A program made the translations under genes and the position numbers. The notes beneath the pieces were generated by a model. That model saw only the letters and a list, made by a program, of their open reading frames with translations, was not told the origin of the DNA and made no database searches. From contig JANQBS010000140.1 in NCBI GenBank assembly GCA_033085395.1, positions 41,926 through 105,925 on the forward strand: 64,000 nucleotides of DNA, given 5' to 3'. Of this stretch, positions 1-12,140 are shown piece by piece. The DNA is from Xanthoparmelia taractica (lineage: Eukaryota; Ascomycota; Lecanoromycetes; Lecanorales; Parmeliaceae). Positions within the stretch are counted from its first letter, which is position 1. Every line of letters begins with the position of its first letter.

Positions 1-2677
1 ATTATATAGGGAGCCTTCCCACCCGGCTATCAGAACTTTTCCACATTGTGCGTACTGCTGTCAGGAAAAGAGGCGCAAGAGGTATGGTACAGGTCTCCTT
101 CATGGCCTCCGAGTAAAGGCTGGAGAAGAGATTAGGAGTTTTTCTAACGGTATAGAAGAGGGGATGGAGCTTCGCGGAGACTGGGAGACTGTGAGAACAG
201 GTCAGTATCAAAATCCGTAGGTTCCACTCTCTGCAGGTTATAATCTAGTTGGATCTTTCGCGATAGATCGACGTTACAACTTCCAATCCCTCGAAGTTCA
301 AGAGATTTTCCCTTTATAGACGTATCTGGTGTTTTCCATATCAGGGACACCACAAGAGTATAGGTCGCACCAAGACAGGAGAGTCAGGGCAAGGCAGGCC
401 AGCTTTACCAAGACCTTCATGACGCTAGCGTTAGCGCAGCCTTGCAACGCTTGATGGCGGAGGGACCTTTCCACCTTTCATCCCTATTCCTTCTGCTTGC
501 ATTGAAGTTGAGAGGTTCAGGAGATACTCTGCGGCTCATCATTACAGCGCATAGGCGCAGCCGTCGGCAGACTCACGGTGCCGGTAGCCATGGTGTACAC
601 GAAGATGTCATAATACAATGAGAGCTTACACCGGGCCACCGTGAGCTGTTGACTGCACAATTCTACTCGTTGCTCCCAGGATGATCTCTTTGCCGTGTCG
701 TGCTAATCCCGTTCACGGCTGCAAAGCTTTAAGATAGCTTCATCCCGATTTTGTTTAGGCAAGGCATCGGAAACATAAGGTTGGCATTCTGATCACTCGA
801 ACCGGTAAGCATGGTTCTGTTCGCAGAGCACCGGAATTAATGTTGGCGCAGTCACCGCCTTTCTCCTCTGTCAATATACTACGGTATACTACACTACGAG
901 ACCTCACACGGACGGTGCACGACTTCCATTTAGACAAGTCGTCTGAACAGCTCACGGTCATAGCTTTTCTATATAATGATATATGGCACCAACGGCCCGC
1001 GGAGCCTTTCTTGCGGTCATGCACAAGTCTTGCTCCTATCTGCAGCGATTCTGAACATTCAACAAGTGCTGGGACGGAGGAGGAAAATACCGCATAATAC
1101 TACATTGATTGCTGGGGATGCAACACCTACGAGAGACTGACCGTGTCTATTTCGAAGTTTATGAGGAGCCAATCCTGGATCTTGTCACTTCCTCTGTCGT
1201 CTCTCGCAGCTGGTGAGGCACGGTCACATAAATAAGATCTCAAAAGGCTCATACTCGTATGCGCCGTGCTCCCTGCGTCTTTGCGTCTGGGCGATTCATT
1301 TATTCCGTACAGTTGAAGATCATTCACTAACGGCTTCAATCTCTGTAATCTGAGTAGGTTAGTCGCCCTAGCAACATGGTCCGGTGCTGCGATCTTGAAC
1401 CTCCCAGGTAGAGGCTAGGCCTTATGTCTGCTTCAAATACTTCGAAGGGCAGGACTTAGACAACATCTTAACCATAACCATGTCACGATCTGTTGACGAC
1501 ATTGCGTCACAGGCTCTACAGATGTGTATCGTTGACGATACCGCCGCTTACTCTCTGGTGCTGAGGCTAGTCTTGCATGTCACAGTAATGATATGGTGGT
1601 GCCTTTGATTGAAACATCTGCTCTCTGGGCCAGACAGCCATGGAGATTGGAACTCTAGCAGGCCTCTCACAATACCTCTTTGGTAATTGCAGTCCCTGAC
1701 CCAGGGATGTCGCAGTGCCCTGTGACTTCCTAGGGTATAGCTTCGATTTCTACTTTCTCTTTCCGGTCGTTTCTCTGAATCGTAACTTGACTTTGTCACT
1801 TGGATTCGCTTCTGGTTGGGGCACGCGACATGTCTTTTGTAAAACCCTTGTGTGGCAATCTAACTTCCAACCCTTTGAATAAACACAAACCTACTTCTGC
1901 CGCTTGCTCCCGAGCTTCCTGGAAGGGCGCATATGATTCGTGCCACAATCAACCCCGCTGCATACGAAGCTTTAATTGGCAACGAAGTACTTCTATTTAA
2001 GTTTGGTCAAAGTCAGATACTCATTGGTTGTTTCATTCCTTCTTCTTATGGGCAGAAGGGGATATGAGCGACAGGATCGGGAGAATATAAACTTAAGATC
2101 GACGCGGGTCGCATGTAACAAGCCACAAATCTGGGTAAACACGTTATAACAACGGCACGGCTTCCACGTGGCTCTGGGGAACTGGGATTCTTCTACTGGG
2201 TATTCCTTGCATGGACAAGCACCCCTATCTGTGGGCTACTTTAATATCATTATAATTCATCAAAACAAGCCGACTTCAAAAACGCCCGCTGAGATCTTCA
2301 AAAGCAAAAAGCCCCTTTTACCCCAGATGGCGAAGCGCGACCAGCTAGGGATGACGCTTCTCCAGATCATCTTCTTGCGACATCCATGTCTCATCCAGAC
2401 TGGGGTTTGGAATAAGAAGTGCTACAACTCGAGCTAGAGATGCGAACTTTACCTTAGACTTTGAAACTAACAAAATCGCCTTGAATTTCGCGCTCAAATC
2501 AGATGGACTCCTTTGCTTTCCAATTAGCTAATGCGGAGACCTCAAAGTGTCATTAAGATCTCGCTGACGATAAATTGTAAAGAGTCTCCCACGACGTCTC
2601 CCACGCGGGGAACTAACTGGACATCTTCGTGTACGGACTGAGGCATCCAAGATAGATTTCTGGTCTCCTCGGTGGAG
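1..2677. other. Gene-poor flank, no assignable gene
   Basis: No open frame here is longer than about 90 codons and none resembles a known family. The only frame with a suggestive feature is the short signal-peptide-like ORF at 298-420 on the minus strand, listed separately. The end of the segment is the promoter and 5' leader of the transporter that starts at 2678. Confidence 0.5.
298..420 (-). CDS. Possible small secreted peptide or first exon
   Basis: A 40-codon ATG-started frame begins with MKVLVKLACLALTLLSWC, which has the charged, hydrophobic and small-residue pattern of a fungal signal peptide. The frame then stops at 298-300. A second minus-strand frame (144-353) overlaps it and runs on for 69 codons, so this could be the first exon of a secreted protein whose splice site I cannot place, or a gene broken by a frameshift. 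No homology is recognised. Signal peptide is seen in sequence; the gene itself is inference. Confidence 0.25.
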   Translation of the reverse strand: MKVLVKLACLALTLLSWCDLYSCGVPDMENTRYVYKGKIS

Positions 2678-4630
2678 ATGGTGCTGTGGCAAGAGGAGGC
2701 GTACACGCGCAAGGACGAAAATGGACAGCCTATATCCTTTGTAAGCTCCGGTTCAGCATCTTTTGAGCATCACGAAAACTTACTGGGTGTGTATAGGAGG
2801 AGTATAAGCGGCGAAAACCGGGCAACAAAAGATGGCAGTTTATGAGCAAGAGCGACCTACAGATGTACTCAATCACTGGGTACTCATCCCCGCCGCTGTC
2901 CAGTATCCATTTCGGCTAATGTGTTGGTAGTGTCGGCTTCTTCTTGGATTCCTACGATCTGTTCATTGTCAACCTTGTGACGCCGATCTGGGCCTACGAG
3001 TAAGCCTTTGTTCTCGCGATCTGGAATTTCCACTGTGGAAACTGCTCTTGATGACTGACCACCGCACGATTGGCTCAGATATTGGGGAGGTCTGCAACAC
3101 AAACAGCCGCATTATCCTCCTCTGTTGCGGGGCTTGGTGAATTCTGCAGCGAATATCGGCAACATCGTTGGCCAGCTTTCTTTCGGCTACCTTGGCGATA
3201 TTTTCGGCCGAAGATTGGTTTATGGCAATGAGCTCATAATCGGGATATTTGGACTCGTACTCCTGATTAGCTTGCCAAATGCTATTCCAACCCCAACGCT
3301 GAAGATGATTTGGGCCTTTTGCTGGCGGATAGTGCTTGGCATAGGAATTGGTGGGGACTATCCTATCTCTGCTGCGATCGTGGCGGAGAGGTCGAATCTG
3401 AAGAGACGAGGCCAGCTATTGGGCTGGGTCTTCTCAAATCAAGGCTGGGTAGGACTTTCCTAAAGCCTCCTGCTAATATACTGCCAATTCATGCTGATGG
3501 CAATTCAGGGTACTCTCGTAGGCTCGATCGTTACCCTTGTTCTGTTAGCATGCTTTTCGAAGTCTCTAAAGGGAGGCAATTACGCGCAGCTGGACGCTGT
3601 ATGGCGTCTGCAAATGGGCTTGGCTTTGATACCAGCACTTCTCACATTGTGGCCGCGCCTCAAGATGCCCGAGGGGAAGAAGTATCTTGAATCTCGAGAG
3701 TTAACCAAACCGAAGCGTCCGGATTCCGTCGAGAGCCGTTTTACCGCCACCACCCACAGAACTCGCCACAGAGATTCTCTTGAATTAATCGTTTCAGATG
3801 GCCGCGGACTTCAAGAAGAGATCGATGCTGCGCGAGCCGAAGTCGAGGCACAAGGGCGCAGGGCCAGCCTCGACGTCTTCTTGGTGTATTTTAGAGAATG
3901 GAGGCATCTGAAAACTCTGATAGGGACAATGTCCTGCTGGTTCTTGCTGGACGTAGCGTTTTATGGGGTCAATCTGAATCAGTCAGTGCTTCTTATGGAG
4001 ATTGGCTATGCCAAGGGCGCCAATGAGTTCTCCGTGTTGAAGAAGAATGCTATTGGCAACCTGATTATCGCCGTAGCCGGGTACATACCCGGCTATTTTT
4101 TCACAATCTACTTCATCGAGAAATTGGGAAGGAAATGGATACAGATCCAAGGGTTCTTGGTCGTTGCGTTGATGTTCGCAATCATTGCCGGCGACTACGA
4201 ATACATGGGCACAGGCGGGAAGTTTGTCTGTCTCGCAATTGCTCAGGTACCCAGGCCTCCCTCTCTCACTTCTCTCCCTGATCTAATTCTTCCTAACATT
4301 TCCTCCCCACAGTTCTTCTTTAACTTCGGCCCCAACACCACCACCTTTATCATTCCCGCCGAAGTCTTTCCCACCCGCGTGCGCGGTTTCGGTCACGGCG
4401 TCAGCGCCGCAGCCGGCAAGGTAGGCGCCATACTCTCGACCCTCCTCTTCAACTATCTCAGCGGACCGACTGTAATCGGCTACTCGAACGTGCTGTGGAT
4501 TTTTTTCGTGTGCAACATTCTCGGCGCGCTGTCTACTTATTTTTTGATTCCCGAGACCAAGTGGAAGGATGCTGACGTGCTGGATTACGAAGAGTGGTTT
4601 GAAGCGAATATTACTGAGATGAACAGATAA
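2678..4630 (+). CDS. GIT1/PHO84-like MFS transporter (phosphate or glycerophosphodiester)
   Basis: Plasma-membrane major-facilitator permease of the phosphate:H+ symporter family, which imports inorganic phosphate or glycerophosphodiesters such as glycerophosphoinositol. I read six exons: 2678-2740, 2797-2879, 2931-2999, 3079-3448, 3509-4246 and 4313-4630, giving 546 residues. All introns are GT...AG and phase-consistent. Diagnostic stretches are GFFLDSYDLFIVNLVTPIWA (first membrane segment), GYLGDIFGRR (MFS motif A), GIGIGGDYPISAAI (fourth segment) and PAEVFPTRVRG in the second half. A hydrophilic loop of about 70 residues separates the two six-helix halves, as usual. The ATG at 2678 was chosen because it lies in phase through exons 1-3; the first two exons are short and less certain. 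Sequence resembles the GIT1 branch more than PHO84 itself, but substrate cannot be settled from sequence. Confidence 0.88.
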
Positions 4631-4806
4631 TAAGCGAAGCTATCATAATAAGAATGTAAAGATACCCAATCGACCGCATGATTTTGGACGCTATGATAGA
4701 TTCAGGCGTGCGGCAGGGCATGGACATGAACACAAGCCCTGGGAACGTACACGCATACGCAGCTACGTATCAGGGCCCTCCGTCTAGACCTCCGGTTCAG
4801 AAGAAA

Positions 4807-4827
4807 GACAGACAGACAGACAGACAG
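4807..4827. repeat. (GACA)n microsatellite
   Basis: About five perfect units of the tetranucleotide GACA lie 180 bp downstream of the transporter stop codon. Confidence 0.95.
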
Positions 4828-6237
4828 CCTTCGAACCTGGAGGTTCTCTCAAATCAAACACACCATCACCCCCTCATTTCCCCCATTATAGGCCAAACAT
4901 GAATTCCAAACACTCCCTTGAAAAGCATTCGTTACTAACCTCGCACTCTCCACCCATTCCCCCCTCATCCTCTACCTTTCACCCTACGACGATGGAGCAC
5001 CAACCCAACCTGGCCCGACTCTCTTCTCTCTCTCAATCCTCCAAGTCGGCCATACTCCAATCCTATCAACTAGGTCAAGGAAAGGAACGGAATATAGCAT
5101 CTGAAATCGCCACAAAGACCCGTACTATAGCCATCGAAATCGAAACCGAGCCACGGAGTCGAGGGACATAGGAGATGAGAAATCAGCACCTCACTCACAA
5201 ATCCTCTGATATAGCCAAACAATGCTCTCAACACTCCTGTTCGTGCGTGTGAAAGGTAGCGGAGATGTAGAAGCACCACATTCATCGCCACTCACTCATT
5301 CACTCACATACGTTATCCAGCGCCTCTGCTCAGCGAATTCCAAGATACAGTCCTATAGACAAGTCTTGGAGTCTAGCCGGTAAGAAAGAATCATCATCTG
5401 CACAAGCAATGGTTCAGCAGAGGGAGTCGTTCGTAATTTGCTTCGAAGAAGCTTATTATGCGAATCAGATACAGATACAGATCCAGGTAGAGATGCGAAT
5501 ACAGATATAACATCTCTGACCGCTGTCCAGGCACGTCTGGTACCGGATCCGAGCTATGCTTCGTCGCGATACAGTTGAGCTACATCGCCTTTGCAGTCCT
5601 CAAAGCTTTGTACAAATAGAACCTGAAGCTAGTAAAGCAAATGGACAGTGCTCAGTCCCGCCAAAAGACGAATGTCGAGACAAGATAAAAGCTGATCATG
5701 CACCAGAAAGCACAAGAAAGCACAGCTAACGGCGTGCATACATGACAGGACAAGACAACCTCTACAGAATAAAACACGTCCCTTTACCTCTGAAGCTAAC
5801 AGATCTCATCCTCTTCCTTGTCCTCCTCCTCCTCCTCGGTGTTTCTCCATGCATAAAATACTACTGGGGGAGATTTTTTTATTAGTAGGTAGGAAAAGGT
5901 GTTGGAGAAGGAAGCGTAGAGGATGTCGGGGGGGTTGAGCGCGGCTGATTGGGGTTCTGAGGAGGCGATTGGGGGGTGAGGAAAGGGGAAGGGGGAAGAT
6001 GAAATGGGGAAAGGGGAAGGGGAAAAGAAGGAGGAGGAGGCGGAGTAGGAGGAAGAGGGGTGCAGGTGCGGGTCGATGATGGCGATGGTGAGGTGAGGTG
6101 ATATGAGTACGGACTTGAATCGATGAATGGATGAATAAACCGGCTGATAGAGGAAAAAGAAGGATATGAAGAAACGAGAGCCAGGGCTGGGGTGGACGGT
6201 GATTCCACTTAGGAAGAAGAAAAAGAAGAAGAGAAAG

Positions 6238-6270
6238 TGGAAGAGGAAGAGGAAGAGGAAGAGGAAGAAG
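6238..6270. repeat. (GGAAGA)n purine tract
   Basis: About five hexanucleotide units lie within a longer polypurine stretch downstream of the gamma-glutamyltransferase stop codon. Confidence 0.85.
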
Positions 6271-6543
6271 CGAAAGAAGGACTGTGTACCGTTATGGACG
6301 GTCGGTCAGGAATATATCAAAAAAGGTGTGCATGCTGTTGTACGGCCCTTATTCGCGGTATGCGGCATGCAGAACCTTTGTTTCTTTAGACCACAAGCCA
6401 AGATAGCGGCCTTTTGGATATTAGATTGATTAGCGATCCAATCTACCCACCCTATGTGTCCTGTCCATCTCTATTACGGATTTGTACAGCTGACATCACT
6501 ACCCACACGTATAATGTCTACTATAGCCAAGCCATGACACTCT

Positions 6544-8524
6544 TCAAACCGCAAAACCCCCCGAATTATGCTGTCTCGGCTCGCCCGCCGCCTCGAACGT
6601 GCCATTTGGCAGTCTGCGCAAACCTTGCGCAGTCGACGCGCCGGGAGCAACCCAAGTTACATTGTGGCCCAGGGCTTTCATGAACGCCGTGGTTTCGTTG
6701 TTGTAGGCGTACTCGAATTGGGCGGTGTTTGGTACCAGCTATGGGAGACGCGGTGTTAGCGGTGCATGAGCCTTGCGAAGGACATGAGTATTTGCGGGAA
6801 CGTACCTGGTCATGAAGTCTAGGCTCCGCCAAACTTTCCTTCACCGTCTCGTTCTGATCCAGGACATGCCACAGATTCTGTATCGTCGCCGTGATGATGC
6901 GACTCCCGCCTGCGGAGCCAATGACATAGTAGAGCGTGCCGTTTTCGAGATATTCAACGATGGTCGGGGAGATTGAAGACAGCGGCCTCTTACCCGGTTT
7001 GATGAAGTTTGCGGGCGAGGGCTCGTAGCCGAAAGCGTTGGATTGGTTGGGGATTGAGAAGTCGTTCATCTCGTTGTTCATGATGACGCCGGTTTCGGGC
7101 ACGACGAGCTGGCTACCGAAAAGTAGGTTCACGGTCGTGGTGAGGGAGATGGCCATACCGGAGGCGTCTGCCGTGACGACGTGGGAGGTTCCGTGTCTGG
7201 AGGTCATGGATAAGGTCGCTGGACAGGAGGGATAGGGTTGCTATATACTTACGTTTCGAGGGATTGCAACCCAGTAGGGTCATAAGACGAGACGTTCAGG
7301 GTATGAAAGTCTGAAATCTTACTTCTCACACTCTCAGCGGTGGTCTCGTTGAGCATTTCTTGCTGATACTCATCGAGGCCAGGAACGAATAGTGGATCAC
7401 CCAGGTATGCTCGCTGTCCGTACCATGTCAGTCTTCTCGCTTCTGGTGAAAGATGTATCAGAACGCTGAAAGGCTCACCTCTCCATAGGCGAACCTCATT
7501 GCCTCATCAAGGCGATGAGTACTGAGGTTCAAGGTAGCAGCCTCACCAATGTCACTGTAGCCCTCAATGGTCTTCATGACCGACAATGCAACTGTGCCTG
7601 AAGATGGCGCAGAGCACGCGGTGAGTTTATAATTCCGGTAGGTAATCTGGGCCGGCTTTCGGATTGCAACGGTATAATTCTTCAAATCGTCGAGCGTCAT
7701 GGTCCCGTTAGCGGCTTTCAGCGCCTGAATGGTAGCATTGGCAATGGGACCAGTATAGAACGCGTCTGGGCCTCGCTTCGAGATGGTCTCAAGAGTGTCG
7801 GCATAGCGACGCCTTGTAATGGTCTCATTCAGACCAAGTAGTGTTCCATTCGGAGCAAAGTCAATAGCAAAGTCTGGGTTCTCAGCCAGAAAATTAGGTC
7901 CTTTTCCAATAGCTGCCTTTTCATAGTTGACTAAGTCTTGGGTGACTATGAAGCCGTTACGAGCGACATAGATGGCTGGTTGCATGACGTGTGCCCACGG
8001 TAGTTTGCCGTAGTGCTTGTGCAGATATTCGAGGCCACGAAGTTCGCCAGGTACACCGCTTGCGAGGCCTCCGTACAGCGAGAGGGCTGTTTTGTTGTCG
8101 TACATGTCGGTGAAGGCTGCAGCTGGGGCTTTCTCTCGGAAATCGATAAACTCGTATGAGCCGTTGCTGCCGCGTACGATCATAAAGCCGCCACCCCCGA
8201 TTCCGCTATGGTACATCCCGATCACCCCTATGCAGAATACTGTGCATACCAACTGCAAGAATTACGGCGGCCCGGTTAGTAAAGCTCAAGCATCGGCTAG
8301 CGCTGGCATTTTCGACTCACGGCATCTGCAGCATTTCCGCCATCCTTGATAAGATCGATCCCAATCTGACTGCAGACTGTACTCTCCGAAGCGACTGCTC
8401 CTCGCTTGTCCTTCACCTCATACTGTTCACCACCGCGTTTCTGTGCAGGCCCGATAGGAGCCCAGCATAATGCCAAATGGCCAAAGACCAGCGCCAAAGC
8501 CAAATAGAGATTCAATCGGTACAT
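6544..8524 (-). CDS. Gamma-glutamyltransferase (secreted/vacuolar)
   Basis: Cleaves the gamma-glutamyl bond of glutathione and its conjugates, transferring glutamyl to water or amino acids; it feeds glutathione turnover. Five exons on the minus strand: 8321-8524, 7479-8252, 7253-7413, 6806-7196 and 6544-6738, giving 574 residues. The N-terminus MYRLNLYLALALVFGHLALC is a signal peptide or anchor. The large-subunit region contains GGNAADA and HSGIGGGGFM. The small subunit should begin at the conserved Thr of H-G-T-S-H-V (about residue 383), the autocatalytic cleavage site and nucleophile, followed by NNEMNDFS and GSAGGSRI, all hallmarks of the family. Many N-x-T/S sequons fit a secretory protein. 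All key residues seem intact, so I expect an active enzyme. Confidence 0.95.
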
Positions 8525-9434
8525 GTTGTCACAGAAACTACTCCCACAGCTGCAAATTAAGACGAAGAACGTAGGGAAAAGTTACATGATTGTAGAGGTA
8601 CGTACCAGTGTGCCAAGAACATGAGGGGTAAGATAGGCTAGAGTCACTGCAGATCAACGAAAGAGGAAGGTGAGTAAACTTTGACCATCAACTCGCAATC
8701 CGCTATGTCACCTCTATTCCATGAGTACCTGTTGCGATGTCGAGGACAAACTCAAGAGCAAGACACATGCGTGGGAGTGAATACTTTAGGCTATGCTGAC
8801 AGCCATGGGGCTAACATCTTTGCGAATGTTGTCTTAGCTCTCAGCCGAACATTACAAACAGTCGGACTTTTTCGGTACGTTGATCGCCGCCCCCAATGGA
8901 GATTTTCGGGCGATTGTGGTATCCTAGTTTGAGTTCCAAGAGCGAAGGATTTTCTGTCGAAAACGCGCACAGCCGAAAGTCCGGCTTGGTCATTCGCAAG
9001 GAAAGGATGCAACGCTGTTAGTGGGCGCTGTTCAGAGTTGGAAGACAAGGGTTGTGGTCTTCGAGCCTTAGAGCCGGGGGAGAGATAGTGAAATTCTGTC
9101 CCATACTAATGGTGCGTGAAAGTTGTTGACCTCGCTGCTGGCGATGATAATACACTGAAATTTACCCGTTTTGCCCTAGCCCTAAGCGGTAAAGAAGCGG
9201 AACACTTTCCGCTACCAGCCTCCCCAGCCATCTCGACAAGACCGAACATTCTATCCACCATAACAGCCATCATGTACAATTCTTCGCTGCTGTCAAACTT
9301 GCGACCGAAAGCATCCATCATCAAAGCAAGCCGTTGTCATTTCAGACTATCTGAACACCAAAATTCTACGAGCCTTCCCATCGCCGATATAAAACATCAG
9401 CAGGCTCTCTTTGCTCTTCCTAAAGCGCGACAAA
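8525..9434. other. Intergenic between divergent genes
   Basis: Upstream regions of the gamma-glutamyltransferase (leftward) and of the His-rich gene (rightward). Open frames are short, with none recognised. Confidence 0.5.
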
Positions 9435-9980
9435 ATGGCATGGGTACGCCCAAAACATCCCAAGCGCAAGGTCGAGGTTGATCCAACAGAATCACTTCGC
9501 CCCGTCCTCGAATACTTCAGCTGCCGACCCAGTGCCTCCAACTCCAACAACAAGGAAATCATGAAAGTTCCGAAGAAGCAGCTCCTACTCCTTGACTCGT
9601 ACCGTCCAAGGCCTCAGAAACGTCCTTATGAGGAATTGGAGCAGCATCAGAGATCGGACCATCACCATCAGAGAGCGGAACATGAGCCAAGGATAGAGCA
9701 CCACCAAAGAATAGACCTCCACCAAAGAGCAGACGATCAGGTATCCGATCATACACGTAGCAGGGCGAGCTACCATGAGAGAGCAAGCCAGCGGTCGACA
9801 TCTCATTACACAAGGGAACCCTCACCCCCACCACCACCACTGCCGACCTACAGGTCTAATGCCAGACCCGGTGCACATCTTCGGCTAATGCCTTCGCGAC
9901 ACCACATCACAGCCGATACTTACATTCCCAGAAGGCCATCATCGAGTTGGGCGAGTGCGACGACACCACTTGAGATGTAA
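9435..9980 (+). CDS. His/Arg-rich hypothetical protein
   Basis: A single-exon frame of 181 residues starting at an ATG (MAWVRPKHPKRKVEVDP). I do not recognise the family. The N-terminal 45 residues look folded or at least compositionally normal (ESLRPVLEYFSCRPS). The middle, about residues 55-125, is an irregular repeat rich in His, Gln, Arg and Asp (HHHQRAEHEPRIEHHQRIDLH). The C-terminus has a PPPPPLP run and a basic tail. No signal peptide or membrane segment is visible. The repeat may be disordered and could bind metal, but that is speculation. It might be a lineage-specific gene or a chance open frame; the length and consistent ATG favour a gene. Confidence 0.5.
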   Translation: MAWVRPKHPKRKVEVDPTESLRPVLEYFSCRPSASNSNNKEIMKVPKKQLLLLDSYRPRPQKRPYEELEQHQRSDHHHQRAEHEPRIEHHQRIDLHQRADDQVSDHTRSRASYHERASQRSTSHYTREPSPPPPPLPTYRSNARPGAHLRLMPSRHHITADTYIPRRPSSSWASATTPLEM

Positions 9981-10733
9981 CAGCGATGCTGTCAGAGAGA
10001 CTTTTGCTTTTGCATGCGGGTGCACTCAGCGTAATGGGCAGGTCTGATGATATGGGACAGCGAGTTGGCATTAATTGATGGATAATCTAGCATTTTCAGC
10101 GAAGGCCTCGGTCCTCAGGATGCTGTTGAGGGTAGTAATGGTAAATGCGATAATGCAAGGAATAGGTATCAGCAAAGAGCAACGCGGTGCTTGTTTCCTG
10201 CTTCAGAACGGTGCACCTTCAAATGATAACACTGCCGTATGTAATTGAACCGGACGTATATCGACGAGCTGCCTACCTTTGATGATCGGGTGAATGGTCA
10301 ACCGAATGTTTCACGCTCACAGAGGGTTCCTTAGGGGCCTTTAGACAAGCGGCCATATTATTTCTCTTCTTGACCCAGGAAAGGTAGGTCTTCAACGAAC
10401 AAGAGCCGGCCAATCTAACCTTCAAGGAGTTAGCGTCGAGCGGAACTCTCTAAGGTAGCCTGCGCCACCAAAATCTGTATGTGAAGTACTCCAATGCAGC
10501 TTCGATGTACAATTGCTTGCACTCGCTTGACAAGTCTCTCACAAGAGCTGTAAGACCTCATCTGCTCCATCTTGCCCATACTACTACAAGATCAGACAAG
10601 TAAGAAGCAGCGGCTACTACATCTCAAGTGTCCACTCTTAAAGAACATCAGCTTCCGTGGCCGTTGTAGTTCCATCTGTTCATCATCTCGTACCTGCCAA
10701 CTTGTCATCTACTTTGATCATTGCAAGACCAAT
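9981..10733. other. Intergenic, nothing recognised
   Basis: Short frames only; the right end is the presumed promoter of the P5C reductase gene. Confidence 0.5.
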
Positions 10734-11793
10734 ATGTCAGTCGAAACCATCCCTATGAAGGTCACCTTTCTGGGCTGCGGTATGCTATCGCAGGCCTCCC
10801 CAAGTCATCAATCTGACAGCGCTCACGGGCTCCAGGCAAGCTCAATTCTGCAATCGTCCAAGGCATACTCACCTCTCTCAGCAACAACAAGCACTCGGAC
10901 TTTCAGCCCCCCTCCCACGTCTCCGGCCTCACCAACCCCGACGTCATCTCGCCAACATCTCTCATAGCCTGCGTCCACCACCAATCCAGTGCCGCATCGT
11001 TAACACAAAGATTCTCCCAGTTTCCCATTGTGACCATCCACGCGGGCGAAAATGTGCTCGGAGTACAGCGCGGTAACGTAATCATTTTCGGCGTCGAGCC
11101 CAGCGTTTACCGCTCCGTGCTTGCCGAGCCCGGGATGCTGGAGGCGCTGAAAGGGAAGGTACTTGTAAGTATAGTCGGCGGGGTGTCTGTCGCAAAGCTT
11201 TACGATGCCATTTTCCACGGCTCCCTGGAGACAGGAGGAGAAAAGAAAGAAGAGCACTGCCACGTCATGAGAGTAACGCCTGGAATATCTGCCGCAGTGC
11301 GGGAATCCGTATCTCTCATCAGCGAGGAACCAGATCGTAGATACCCGCCTGCGGTCCTGAATGCTGTTTATTCCCTGTTCATGCGTGTTGGACAAGTCAA
11401 AATCTGGCCAGAGCACTTGCAGCCAGCTGGTGCCACTATAACGGCGAGTGCTCTGGCCTTCTTATCTCTCGCGCTGGAAGGTCTGGCAGATAGTGCTGTC
11501 CGTGAAGGGATTGAGAGGCGGGAAGCCATCCAGATGGCTGCTTCGTGCATGATGGGGCTGTCAAAACTGACAGCGAACGGAGAATCGCCGACCGAGGTGA
11601 GGAAGAAAGTCGCGACGCCTGGAGGTAAGTGTGGGAATATCTTGAGACAATCAAGAGCTACTGACGGGCGGCTTTAGGGTCTACGGCTGCAGGCTTAACG
11701 GTACTAGAGGAGGGCAAAGTAAAGGACCTGTACATGGAGGCCTTGAGAGCGACTACGTTCAGGACTAGTAGGTTAGACGATCCAAAAGAATGA
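10734..11793 (+). CDS. PRO3: Pyrroline-5-carboxylate reductase
   Basis: Last enzyme of proline synthesis: reduces 1-pyrroline-5-carboxylate to L-proline with NAD(P)H in the cytosol. Three exons: 10734-10779, 10836-11624 and 11678-11793, giving 316 residues. Splicing out the first intron joins the dinucleotide-binding loop as VTFLGCGKLNSAI (residues 10-22), the GxGxxxA Rossmann motif; without splicing the frame is lost. Further family landmarks are VVSIxGGVS-like (KVLVSIVGGVSVAKL), VMRVTPGISAAVRES, and the C-terminal helix signature ITASALAFLSLALEGLADSA. The last exon restores TPGGSTAAGLTVLEEG, the conserved TPGGxT motif. Length is slightly above the usual 270-290 residues. Confidence 0.93.
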
Positions 11794-12140
11794 TCCTTGG
11801 GCCGTTTGCTCCTGGCTACATATTGGACCTTTACTACGAACCGTTTCATTTTTCGGAAAGAACGAAGCTGCCGTCCATTAATTATATCACATGAGCCTAC
11901 AGGTCTTATTTTTCTTTGGTCGGGTATCGCATATGCAGGCCAAACTGCACTTGTACGAAGTATGCTGTAAATCCGCCACCTGAAACAAACTTCGCATACA
12001 CTGACATGCACAACGGCTCGCGACGTCTTGGATGTCGATCCCGAAGCCAGATGCACCCCCACGTTATAATTCCATGGGATCCCACTCTGGTGGGACACAT
12101 CCAGGGAATCTGTGTTCCTTCCCAAGACGTCCCACCAAGA
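11794..12140. other. Intergenic, P5C reductase 3' end to secreted-protein promoter
   Basis: No gene is supported; open frames continue from the neighbouring gene without a better start. Confidence 0.4.

Larger units (their letters stand above)
4631..6543. other. Intergenic, simple-repeat-rich
   Basis: This is the space between the transporter and the 3' end of the convergent gamma-glutamyltransferase. It holds a (GACA)n run at 4807-4827, CTC-rich DNA near 5817-5835, and strongly purine-biased DNA at 5925-6060 and 6200-6275, including a (GGAAGA)n tract near 6238-6270. Frames that look long here (for example 5882-6208, minus, almost all Pro/Ser/Thr) are by-products of this composition. No gene is supported. 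Confidence 0.6.

Noticed and set aside
5882..6208. Pro/Ser/Thr-rich frame on the minus strand
   Set aside because: Reads through a simple purine-rich tract; composition alone keeps it open, no domain or splice support.
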